Below are positions 52,442 to 63,904 of a DNA stretch of 64,000 nt, piece after piece. Numbering within the stretch: the stretch's first letter is position 1; each line of letters begins with the position of its first letter. A model generated the notes under the pieces. That model was not told the DNA's origin. It did not search any database and saw only the letters and a program-made list of their open reading frames with translations. The translations under genes were made by a program, and so were the position numbers. This DNA is from Onchocerca volvulus (lineage: Eukaryota; Nematoda; Chromadorea; Rhabditida; Onchocercidae), in contig HG738136.1 of the NCBI GenBank assembly GCA_000499405.2, positions 2,024,646 through 2,088,645 on the forward strand. Reading direction: 5' to 3'.

Positions 52442-55400
52442 ATGCCTTTTGCACCAATAAAGGATGGCGAATTTACGAGTACAATTTATGGAATGGTTTG
52501 TTTTAATTAATTTTTAAAAATTAAAAATAAATTTCTACTTAAATGAAACATAATCTTTTTTACAAGAAGAATTTCAGCATTTTTTTTTTCTTTTCGAATT
52601 AAATCTCATCTTTCTTCTTATATTGACTCAAATAAATGGACAAAATATATAATATAGTATTCCTGGGGAAAAAAAAAATGCTAAAATCTTTTGATTCAAA
52701 AAATTCAACAATTTATACAATATTACTTCTATTTCATTGATAAATAACTAAGTAAGATTAGATGGAATAATTGATTAATTAGTAATTTTGATTAGTTTGT
52801 TATTCATTTGTGGAAAATTTTTAAATAAAATTGATGAAAGAGAAGTACGTACGATGTGATATTTATATAATACAAAAAGTAACAGAAAAATTTAGTTTTT
52901 ATTATACATTGAAATTTTACGTTCAGTATGACACGTTGAAATTTTACGTTCAGCATGATACGTTGAAATTCTACGTTCAGTATGACACGTTGAAATTTTA
53001 CGTTCAGCATGATACGTTGAATTTTATGTTCAGCATGATGTGTTGAAATAATCAAGCGATACCTAACAATAAGGCAATGGAATATCTTATTGAAAACATC
53101 AAATCATAAAAGTTTTTAAAAAAGGAAAAAGATGAAAAATCAAAAAAAAAGACAAATTTTCGAATTCTTGAAATAATTTAATATCAAGAAATGTGATCAA
53201 CAAATCAAAATTAGATATTCGAATAGTAAAGATCAATGAAATTAGTGAGGCAAGATTTATGTAGGAAGAAATGATGGATTTCTGAATTCCTGAAATAATT
53301 TTATTGAGAAATGTAATCCTCGAATCGCTCTGTCGGAACAAGTGCCATTTTATCAGTTAAAAAAAAAAACGAAAAAAAAAAGGAATTGATGAAACAAAAT
53401 TTTTTCTGAACTTTTTCCATCTAATTAAATGTTAATAATTAATGATCGTATGTTATCATTTGCAGATCAAAGAGGGCAGATATGAAAATGCAATTCGATC
53501 ATTGCAGTATGAATTACAACGAACGCCAAATGTAATTTTTTAAAACAAATTTGATCTGTTTCTTTTTTTTGTTATCAATTGATAAAATGCGATATTTGAT
53601 ATTAACAATTACTGATTTGAATGCAAGAAGCATTATTTCTAGGTGATAACTTTTTTTGTTTCATAATATTAAAATTTTCTATTAAATTGCGTAATTTGTA
53701 AATACAGATACTTCTTATCACATGACCATGTGACATTTTTTATCACATGACTATGTGACATTTTTTATCACATGACTATGTGACATTTTTTATCACAATA
53801 CCATGTGACATTTTTTATCACATGATATTTTTTTGGTATTTTCAAAAAAGATCAGAAATGCGTGATAAAAACTTTTTCATAGAAACTAATCATCAGAGAG
53901 AGAGAAAGAAAGATAAAGAAATGGATATTACTATTTTTTTTTTTTCAAAATTCAAATAGCATAATTTGATTATAATTACAAAGCAAAAAACAAGGATGAA
54001 TGGATTACAGATGATTTTAGTTGAATTTCAAATCATTTAAATTTTAAATTATGCAAAATTTATGGTTTATTTTTCATTTAAAAAAAAAAAAATGAAAAAA
54101 ATAATTTGAAATTAGAAATTTGAAATTTAAATAAAATACATTTACAGAGTCGAGCAGCATTATCATTGCTTGCTTACTGTCATTTCTATTTGCAAGAATT
54201 CGCAGAAGCAGCGGAATATTACGAAAAACTTGTCCAACTTTATCCAACCTATACGGAATATCGACTTTATTGGGCTCAATCTCTCTACAATGCTTTTATG
54301 TTTCCGGAAGCTACTGCTGTTCTTTCACAAGTGAATCATCATTTTCCGAAATTATTGATTAAAATTTTTTTACACTTTCAAGAAAAAATAAAAATGAAAT
54401 TTTAATTGTTGAAAAAATTAAAAATTACCGAATTTAAGAAATAATTTTCACGATTTTTTAAGCATGAAATAAATGGGATATTTTTGAAGATTGATGAACC
54501 ACAATTTGCTGGACAAGCTCTAAAATTGGAATCTGCAATCAAATATCGTGAGGAAGATATAACAAATGCTCGAATACTTGTTGAAAAATATGCAACAGAT
54601 GATCCAGATAGTGATATCAATTTAGCATGCCTTGAATATAAGGTTAGCCGGTCAAAGGTCAAATAGGATAGATGGTTTTGAATCGAAGGGAATGATATGC
54701 ATGATCGGAAGTGATCACAATTTAGCATGTCTTGCATATAAGGTCAGCAGGTCAAAAAACCTATTAGACAATTAAGAATTCATTTTCATTTAGCAAAAAT
54801 TTTTCAGGAAGGAAATTACGAAAAGGCTCTTGAATGCTTTATATCTGCTACACAACTTCATGGTTATCAGGTTATTTAAATAATTCCGAAATTCAATCGA
54901 TAATTTTGCTTCATTATTTTAAAAAGATTACTTTTTTTTTTTCATTTTTAAAAGAACTTTTCAGCCATGTTTGGCCTATTCAATAGCTTTATGCCATTAT
55001 CAAATGCAAAATTATTCGCAAGCATTAAAATTCATTGCTGATATTATTGATCGAGGAGTTCAAGATCATCCAGGTTAATTAATTTTTGAATTTTTCTTCC
55101 AAATTCGTAATTTTTTTTCGGAAAATTTCAGAATCCAATCAATAATTTGTAATTTTAATTGAATTTAAATAAGCTAAATTGAGCAGAATTATCAATTGGC
55201 ATGGCAACAGAAGGTATGGAAGTGAGTTCAGTTGGCAATACACATCTTCTGCGTGAGACATCTTTGGTAGAAGCTTGCAATTTGAAAGCAGCAATTGAAT
55301 ATAACCTAAAAAATTGTAAATTTTAATTTCTTATTATGAAAATTATTTCAAAAATCCGAAATTTAATGTTTTAAGAGAACTTAAAAATTATGAATTGCAC

Positions 55401-58400
55401 GTTTTGTTTGATTTTTCAATAATCTGATATTGTTATAGTATCAGCAGCTTCTGAAGCATTAACAGATATGCCACCAAGATTGGAAGAGGAACTTGATCCT
55501 GTCACTTTACATAATCAAGCATTAATTAATATGGATAACAATCCATCCGATGGCAAGTTCCTTTTGTACCATTTTTTGAACAACCACTTCTTTCATTTCA
55601 GTTTATCCAATTAATTAATTATTCCTATCATTTTATCAAATTACAAGACCTAATTTCATATTAAAGCAAAGGATTTTATCGAGAAAATGTATATTTTATG
55701 AATATTGTTTATAGGTTTTGCGAAATTACAATATCTATTAAGCCAAAATCCATTTCCACCGGAAACATTCAGTAATTTGCTTCTTCTGTACTGCAAATAT
55801 GAGGTAACATCTTATTTTTCCGCCTTTCTTGACAAATATGAAAAGGAACAATTTTTGTATCAGTTAGATGTAATCAAAATTTTCTCTCTTGATAAAATGA
55901 TAAGAATGAAAGAAGCAATCATTTTCAGTATTACGATTTGGCAGCTGATGTTCTGGCTGAAAATGCTGATTTAACATACAAATATCTTACACAGGTAATT
56001 CTTATTTTGAGAAATTTCATCATTATTCAAAATTTCATTTCTTATTTTTTGGAACTATTATTATGATTATTTCGATAGTATTTGAATGATTATATCGACG
56101 CAGTAATTACTCAACAAACAGCACCGATGGATGCATACAATAAATTTGAAGCAATTGGCAATGAACAAATTAATGAATTGCGCAAATTGACGAAACGCAT
56201 AAATGTATGTTTCTTGATAAAAAAAAAAAAAAAAAAAAAAAAGAAAAAAAAAGAGAAAAAAAGAAAGAACGAAAACTTTTGCAGTATTTATAATCCAAAA
56301 TGAGAATAATCTATATAAATAAAAATGTAAATGTTCGTTGAGCTTTTAACATGACACTACAAGTTCTTCACCGACTGCTTAGAAATTTTAACGCAATGTT
56401 GCATTCGAACAAGCGTGTACTTCCATATAGAAATAGCTACTTTTTTAACCTGTTCGTAAGGATAAACATGTTTCCCGCCAAAATGCTCCGATGAAGGGAT
56501 AAACAAAGTGAAGTCAACCAATCATTGATTCACTGCTATATAGTAGTGAACAAATAATCTATATGAATAAAAATGTAAACGTTCGTTGTAACTTTCGACA
56601 TGATGTTGCTAGTTCTCCACCGATTGCTTTGAAATTTTGATACAACTTTGCATTCGAATAGGCGCATGTTTCTATACAGATATATCTGCTTACTTTTACC
56701 TATCACAGATGTGACAGGTAAAAGCAAGTGAGCGGATATTTTTATTTATATAGACTAGTTGTATTCGGCCACTCGAAGTGTGACCGGATATAGCTAATTG
56801 AAAATACATATGATAATATTTTGTGCCAGTTTCAATTTTTAATTTTAGTTAAAACAACTTGACTTCGTAAGATATTTCTAAAATTTATTTTTTGTCGTAT
56901 TTTATTTATTGTTATTTGTAATGAAAAAACAAGAGAAATTTCATTCCTGAAAAAATTTTCTTCAGTATATATATTAACAATTCTTAACAATAAATTATCA
57001 TTTATAAGAATTCAGGAAATTCGTCAAGGAAATGATGAATTAATTCTTCAAAAAACTATCAAAGCATATGATGATACAATGTCTAAGTAAGTATTGTTTT
57101 GAATTTAACTGCTATTAGGGAATTATTAAGCGCCATCAGGCGGAATTAGTAGAATTAATTGATTAATTAGCATAGCGTGTTTTTCATCAAGTATTGTAAT
57201 TTCTGTACTGAATAGGACCGAATATTGGACATTTTGAAAAAAACTTCTGATAATAAACTTGCAAAGAGATTGATTCATTTCATGTCAAAACGTTGTCTTT
57301 TTTAGCGCTAAAAAAAAATTGCAAATTTAAATGCTGTATTTTGGTACTTGCAATTTCAATATTGCGTTAAAAAATGAGTATTATTGATTGAGCTGCACGA
57401 GAAATTATGTGATATAATCCGTGAATCATTTGAATCAGTTTTAATATTTCATACTAATTTCATTTACAAAATAAAGTCATAGATAGGAAATATGAATTGT
57501 ATTAATTTCGGTTTTCCATTTCCTATTCACGGTTAAATTAAAAGCAGGTATATGCCAGTATTAATGTCACAAGCTAAAATTTATTGGGATATGAATGATT
57601 ATTTGCAAGTGGAAAAAATTTTTCGAAAATCAGCAGAATTTTGCAATGAGAATGATATATGGAAATTAAATGTAGCGCATACTTTATTCATGCAGGTAGT
57701 TTTTTCATGATTCTTATCAGTCATTATCACTTGTTTAGCCAAGATTACTTATTGTGTTATCATTTGGCACAACTATACTATTATTTTTATTCTTTTGATA
57801 GTTTCATCAATCAAATCAAATTGATCAAGTTTGATCCTTTTTTTTTTTTTCTTTATTTTCAGGGCAATAAATTCAAGGAAGCAGCAGGATTTTATGAGCC
57901 AAATGTAAAGAAGAATTTTGATAATGTACGCTGTATTTATTTTTATTTTTATAAATTTTAATGCTTGCATTCACTTTTTAAAATATTTACATTCACTATT
58001 TAATATTTTAGAGATTTCAGCGATTGGAATATTTACATTTATCAATAATTCATTGATTTTTATTGCAGATGCTTAGTATAACGGCAATAATTTTGGCAAA
58101 TCTCAGTGTTTGCTATATTATGACTAATCAAAATGAAGAGGTGAATGTTTTGCTAGAAAGTTAAATTTTATAAAATTATAATTTGAAAATATATTATGAT
58201 TAATCAAGATGAGGAAATTAAGATTTTGCTGTGAAATTAAATTCGAAGTTTAATTCGAAGATATAATTGCTGCAGAATTAAATTTCATAAAATTACAAGT
58301 CGAACAAAAGAACTGGCCAAATTTCCAACAAATTTTTTCCTTTGAAGGCTGAAGAATTGATGAAAAAAGTTGAAAATGAAGAAGAAGCAAATGCAGAAAA

Positions 58401-59301
58401 TTCAAATACGCCAAAATCTTTTCATTTGTGTATTATAAATCTTGTGATTGGTACACTTTATTGTTCAAAAGTATGTTTGAATTTTGATTATTGATTTGAT
58501 CTTAAAAGTTGAAATTTTCAAAATTTTGCTTTCTTAAATGAAGTATATTTTAGGGTAATTATGAATTTGGCATTTCACGAGTGATTAAAGCTATGGAACC
58601 ATATGATAAAAAACTCGGGACAGATACATGGTACTACTCTAAACGTTGCATGATTTCATTAATTGAAAATATGGCAAAACATATTATCAATATTAGAGAT
58701 TCTGTATTACAGGAATGTCTTGAATTTTTGGAACAATGTGAAAGTTAGTTTGGACAAAATTTCATTTTCTTCGTTAAACTGAATCATAACAAAATATCTT
58801 AAAATCTTAAAAGTATCAAATTTATCTTAAAATCTTAAAAATATCAAATTTAAAAGAAAAAAAAAATCACAACCTAAAATATCAATTGTTAACCTTTAGC
58901 TTTACTAGTAGAATTCAAATCATATAATTTTATATCTAATCACTTTGATATTCATTTGATCAGCCACAATAATCTGAATACATTTTTCATTTTTCCATAA
59001 AACTATTGAATTTATCGAAATTTCAAATTTAATTAATCTCAATTTATATGCAAAACGTTAAAATTATTCAAAATATTTAATATCGATAATAATACTTAAT
59101 CGATAATATTTGATATCGAGAATAATATTTAATCGAATAACTTAACAGAATATTTCAATTTCAGTTTACGGAAAAGATGTACCAACAATAGTAACCGGTC
59201 CATTGATAATTGATGAATTAGAAGTTGAAAATGCAAAAAATACGGTAACTTATGAAGCCCGATTATTAAAAGCATTACTATTAGAGGTAATGAATAATTG
59301 A
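52442..59301 (+). CDS. dyf-1: IFT70/TTC30 intraflagellar transport protein (DYF-1), 18 exons
   Basis: This is an IFT-B subunit with TPR repeats that wraps IFT52 and is needed for ciliary assembly. Exons: 52442-52495, 53466-53531, 54148-54330, 54490-54642, 54808-54870, 54965-55073, 55187-55315, 55439-55552, 55715-55803, 55929-55994, 56079-56204, 57016-57086, 57548-57695, 57863-57925, 58069-58140, 58348-58470, 58554-58743, 59165-59301. All phases agree, giving 651 aa (about 656-665 in relatives). Landmarks are IKEGRYENAIRSLQYELQR, LLAYCHFYLQEFAEAAEYYE, TLHNQALINMD, NPFPPETFSNLLLLYCKYE, VLMSQAKIYWD, IWKLNVAHTLFMQ, GNYEFGISRVIKAMEPYDKK and LGTDTWYYSKR. Intron 8 uses a GC donor. The last exon ends LLLEVMNN; the family's final Gly-Trp is absent. 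AATAAA is at 59386. The introns carry several repeats listed separately. Confidence 0.96.
52909..53047. repeat. 27-bp minisatellite with alternating subtypes (IFT70 intron 1)
   Basis: About five units of TTGAAATTTTACGTTCAG plus a nine-base tail. The tail alternates TATGACACG / CATGATACG, so the array has a 54-bp higher-order period. As 27 is a multiple of three, open frames run through it on both strands. Confidence 0.92.
53716..53826. repeat. 25-bp palindromic minisatellite (IFT70 intron 2)
   Basis: The units TATCACATGACYATGTGAC + ATTTTT repeat four times, with a partial fifth. Each unit holds the inverted pair TCACAT/ATGTGA around a 4-base loop; the fourth copy is partly decayed. Confidence 0.92.
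54611..54760 (+). repeat. 100-bp-offset duplication of IFT70 exon 4 end and its donor
   Basis: Bases 54611-54660 (the last 32 coding bases, GTTAGC donor and early intron) recur at 54711-54760 with about seven changes. The copy keeps AATTTAGCATG, GCATATAAG and a GT donor (GTCAGC), giving a decoy 5' splice site inside intron 4. Confidence 0.88.
56310..56758 (+). mobile_element. Helitron-like non-autonomous element with internal duplication
   Basis: The element begins A^TCTATATAAATAAAAAT and ends ATTTTTATTTATATAGA (inverted match, 17 bp) followed by CTAG^T. A strong hairpin (56689-56728, about 18 paired bases with two mismatches, GA loop) lies 30 bases before the end. TC...CTAG termini, A/T target and a 3' hairpin are Helitron hallmarks; the terminal inverted repeats suggest a Helentron/MITE type. 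A second 5'-like end at about 56559 (TCTATATGAATAAAAAT), with matching downstream sequence, shows the body is duplicated. It has no protein coding and sits in IFT70 intron 11. Confidence 0.65.
58114..58232 (+). repeat. 76-bp-offset duplication of IFT70 exon 15 end and its donor
   Basis: Bases 58114-58154 (exon 15 end, GTGAAT donor and GTTTTGCT) recur at 58190-58230. In the copy the donor has become ATTAAG, so it is dead as a splice site. Partial similarity continues (AAATTAAATT...). Confidence 0.85.
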
Positions 59302-59889
59302 AATATTGAGCATTAAAATGATTCAAATTGATTTGAATCATCGTTTATGACGCATAAAATGTATGAAAAATTCTTATTTTTTGATAATAAATACATTGAA
59401 ATGTTAATAAAATGAATCATTTTGTGCTCAAAACATTTGCCACCTTACCATCAAAATCTTACTTTCCCTTTCATTTCAATTTTTTCCCTCCCCACCTGTA
59501 CAATCATCGGGTCATCAGGGGTCAATCTCGATATCATTATTAACAAAATGATAGCATCTTTTTTATCTTTCTTATGGCACTCTGTTAACTGCTTGTATGA
59601 AAGTTATCATCATTCGATCGGGAGAAAATTTAAAACGCTATATTTAAACCATTTTATTGAAGAATATTTAAACCATTTTATTCATTTCAAGGAAAGGTTT
59701 AAATTTAAGATGAAAAAAGAGAGCTTTAAATTTCAAACTTAAATTTAAAATTCTAAATTTTAAAAAGAAAATTCCATTTTTCATCGTTTAAACGCTCTTT
59801 CTCTCCTCCATTCCTTGACCAATTCATAACATTTTCATCATATGATAACGATGCAGATAAACGTTAATTAACCGTAGAAATCATAAAAT

Positions 59890-60460
59890 GATGACGTTGC
59901 TTAGTACACGTGTCATCATCAGCATCACGTGAAATCACATAACGTCCACGTAAAACCATATGACATCAAACAAATAGACATTTACGTCGGAATAACCTTC
60001 CCAAGATCAATTAATTTCACGTAATTCAAATTGCCGCCTGTTGGCAGGATGCCAAGCGAGTCACGCGCATTCGTAATGTCTAGACGATCTGCTGGAATGC
60101 GCGGGGGTGGGTTGTGAATGGGCGGGCGTCTGAATGGAGGTGACGAGAAGGATGAATACGTGTTACGTGCGTATGTGTGCATGCATCCGTTCTACACGTA
60201 CGAGTTCACGTTTCAATTTTTTTTAATCACCTCCAGCGATTTCATAATTCATAAACTATACATATATAGTTTTTTTTCTTTTTGAAATATTCATTGCTGC
60301 AACAGGTACATCGGTGTCAACTAATGTCACAGATATATGTCATTTCGGCGCTTCGATGTAGTTATATTTGGCGCATTTTCTGATATATATTAGACGCACG
60401 TGATTTTACCTAACGAAACACGTGATTTCACCGAACGAAACACGTGATTTCCATACCAGT
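59890..60460. promoter_or_regulatory. CACGTG E-box cluster, promoter of PWWP gene
   Basis: CACGTG occurs at 59907, 59926, 60397, 60419 and 60441. The last three sit in a 22-bp repeat (CACGTGATTTYACC + NAACGAAA), which places them on one face of the helix. Bases 60080-60180 are GC-rich with a GGGCGGGCG box. The PWWP start is 110 bases after the last E-box, and a TTTTTTCTAG acceptor lies between. Confidence 0.65.
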
Positions 60461-60555
60461 TTCAAATGTATTTTAATCTGTGATTTTGTTTGATTAATAT
60501 ACGTATTTGTATCTAATGTTTCTTTATTCTTTTTTTTTTTTTTTTCTAGGTACTG

Positions 60556-63500
60556 ATGGATAAAGATTTCAAATCAGGTACCGTTGTTTGGGCTAAAATG
60601 AAAGGGTTCCCACCATGGCCAGCAAAGGTAAATTTATTAATTAATTTTATCCAATAAAATCGCATTTGACATTAGTGGCAAGTTTATTTATGCTAAGACA
60701 AGTTTATCTATATCATCGCTGGTAAGTTTATTTGTGTACATTAGGTATTACATTAATATGTGGTTAATTTCATCTGAAGAAATCACGATCAAGATTGCTG
60801 GCAAGTTTATTTATGTGCATTAAGTATTAAATTAATATTTGATTAATTTCATTCAAAGAATCATAATTAATATTTGATTGATTTTATCAAAAAAAAAAAA
60901 AATTTAAATTTATGTAATAATGATTGCTTTAAATGGTAAAAATTAATCGTAAATGAATGATTATTACAGATAATGCAATCATCAGAGAAAATGGATGGTA
61001 TACCCGCTGGTCGTTATTCAGTATTATTTTATGGTACACATGAAACGGCGATAATGAAGAAGAATGATTTATTTGACTATCATGCTTATCGTACGGAATA
61101 TGAAGTACAGCGGAAGATTAAGGTACTTAGATTTTGCGCTTTGATATTAACTTTGCATATCTATAATTGTTCAACTTAAGGCTTTTAAAAAAAAAAAAAG
61201 AAAAAAAAACGAAAAAATTGTTTTTGAATAAATTTCGTTTTGATAGCGTTAATTGAATTTCTTTTTTTTTTTTTTCAAAGGGTTTCACTGAAGCTTTGCA
61301 AGAAGCACGCGAAGCTGCTGGTTGCATAGAACCCAGTTTAACATCACCAAAGATTCCTGAAGTATGTTTATCAGCTGCGGTTGGAAAAAATGCTTCAGAA
61401 TCATCTAGCACTAACACTTTATCAGGTTTCGTTTTTTTTTTTTTTTCTATTTATTTTTATTTTAGGAAGTGAATGGATCACAAGTTTTTATTTGTTATCT
61501 TTTGTTACATGCAATGTTAATCGATTTCTAAGCTTAAAAGCGCTGGATCAGTGTTTCACTTAATTTTAACTAAACTTTGTATTCAGATTATATCCGAAGT
61601 CGCCATATTTTAAAGGGTATGATGATTTTGCAGTGCAGGATTCGTTTCTAATTGCTTGAAAATTAGAATAATTGAGGATATTTTTTAAGGTGTCAAAGGT
61701 AGTGGAAATAGATATCGAAGGAAATCGAGTCGGTCCGATACCAGTGACAGTCTATTGGAAAATCTTTTGTCTAGTCCAACTACATCTTCACCAGCCAGAA
61801 TGCGAACTCCATCTCTTTCACCTAGTAATCCTTTATGGTAGATATTGTAAAGATGCGGAACTGTTCTGAACTGTTAAATTATGTTAGATAAATTCAAAGT
61901 TTTATTTCATTTCAGTTAAAGATATAATGGAAACAAGAAATGAACGGAGGCGTCTGGGAAGCTTCACGTCTATTTCAAATCGTAATAAAACGAATTCATT
62001 TTCGCAGTCATTTGATATAGACTTGGGCGAAGTAAATTTTTATCTCTTCTTGTATATTATATTAACAAATCATATATTTCAGAGTACTAGATTAAAGAGG
62101 ATGAACAAATTTCAAGTTCATCATAAATTATTTGTATTTCCTTTTTAGGATCCGATGTTACCGATTTTAAGTGAAGGTACTTGTAACTACCTACTCGATG
62201 GAATCGGTACAGACATCGATGAAATTTCAAGGACATCAATGAAAAGTGGCACCAAATGTCCTAAGTCTGTTGGTGATTATATTTCATCTGGAAAGTTACG
62301 CGAACGCTTCAGCAGCATATCTTCAGGACGTACAAGGTCATTTTGGATCCTTAATGCTGTCATATGTGTAATGATATTTGCTGAATGAAAAGTTCATTCT
62401 TCAAAAATCATCACAGTTTCATATATGTTCCACATTTCCATTTTATCCAATAAAGCTTTAGTTTTGCATAAATTATCTATTTCCTTATGATTTTCGTCCT
62501 ATCTTTTTTATGTACGACCATAAATGGTGAAATTTTTTAGATTACACTCCGGTATGTCGGATGGTTTCGACGATCTTTTCGGATCATCACCACTCTTCAG
62601 TCCTACAGATCTACTGTCATCGTTGTCATTCAGCGATATTTTGGGTGCAGCTGATGATCATTCATTACCAGGTTTTGATGAACAAAACTTTGAACTTCAT
62701 CAACAGAATTCTACGCAAAAGAATTGTTCAAGTTGTGGTCACCATTGCATTCTATATGGTCTTAAGTGGAGGTTTGCCTTTATTGTAACTAGAAAACATC
62801 GCCATAAAAAGGCTCGCGGTATATCAAAATGAAAATTTTGAATTCATTAAAATTATCTGATTCTCTAGATGTGGAAATACGAACTGCTTGAAATGGAACG
62901 AAATTCATGAACCATCAGTTTCTGAAATAAATCAATTGCCCAGTTTTGTGGTATTTTTTTTTTTTTTAAATTTCTTTATATTCTCAAAATTTGAAGATTT
63001 TCAGTCTCATACAAACTTATTGCATCCTTTCTTTTTTAAATTTGTTTTTGATGTCCTTTACCTATGTTTTTATCTGAGTCGTGCACTAATATGAATTAAA
63101 TTTATTATATTCAGTTATTTTTATTTATTTTTTTTTTCAGAAAGAAAATCCTGACGACATTAAAACCGATCTTGTAACTCTGAATGCTTGTTCGAGTGCT
63201 CAGCAACTTGATAGCACTTTAGACAGTATTCATGATCCGATCATTTCAAATATTATACCTAATCGCTTGCCACCAGATTCGTTCTCAAATACTTTTCCGC
63301 AAACATCAGTACCATCGACAGCGAAAGCTGAAAACGATTCCAATCACATTCAGGGATATCTTCAATGTACTGCGCAGGAAAGTGTTTTTCCAGCCTCATT
63401 ACACCAGAATCAAAATGGATCACTTCCAAATAATCAGAATATTTCTTTCAAAAGAACCGGAAATGGACGTCCCAAATTTTAGTAAGTTTTTTTCCAAAGA

Positions 63501-63904
63501 ATCTTAGTGCATGGGATTTCTTCATTGTAAGTTAAGTTTTTATTACATTTCTTAATTTTTCTTCTATGGATTGAATGATTTATTGGAATGATGATGAGCA
63601 TTTGCTGCAATTTCAAAACACATTTTCAGGCTTTCGTTTATTATTGTCTTAGTAGATAAAAAATCATTTTTCAAGAAAAGAAAAAGGTTATCCTATTGGG
63701 TATTTTAAAATGGGTTATTCATTTTTCAAAAGAAAAAAGAAAGTCTCTTGAATTTCTCAGTCCATTTTAATAATCTATTTTTTATTTTTATTTTTCTTAC
63801 AGCAAAGTGGAAAAAACGCCGTTGGTGGCAGAAGATGGTTGTAGACACTGTTTTCACTGCAACGGACAAGTACGGCCACAAATGTGCGGCGGCAATAGAC
63901 ACAG
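60556..63904 (+). CDS. PWWP-domain chromatin protein, partial (runs off window)
   Basis: Exons: 60556-60627, 60970-61122, 61281-61425, 61690-61824, 61916-62031, 62149-62336, 62541-62771, 62869-62950, 63141-63481, 63803-63904, continuing beyond the window. About 521 codons are seen and all phases agree. Residues 1-90 form a PWWP domain (GTVVWAKMKGFPPWPAK, then GRYSVLFYGTHETAIMKKND and GFTEALQEARE), a methyl-lysine/DNA reader. A long Ser-rich linker follows (RRKSSRSDTSDS, then SSPTTSSPARMRTPSLSP), then CSSCGHHC...WRCGNTNCLKWN and, near the window end, GCRHCFHCNGQ...MCGG, both likely zinc-binding. The exon-4 donor was placed at CCTA, then GTAATC, to keep frame. I cannot assign a specific orthologue. 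Confidence 0.85.
60716..60875. repeat. ~79-bp tandem duplication in PWWP intron 1
   Basis: GCTGGYAAGTTTATTTRTGT plus about 60 following bases (ACATTARGTATTA, then TTAATTTCAT and AGAA) occurs twice head to tail. A fragment of a third copy (GGCAAGTTTATTTATG) lies at 60678. Confidence 0.85.

Noticed and set aside
52804..53055. Repetitive 83-codon and 71-codon frames near 53 kb
   Set aside because: They are products of the 27-bp minisatellite, open on both strands because 27 is a multiple of three.
62083..62115. Small exon STRLKRMNKF in the PWWP gene
   Set aside because: The intron after it would be only 33 bases; joining 62031 directly to 62149 is in phase and gives a normal intron.
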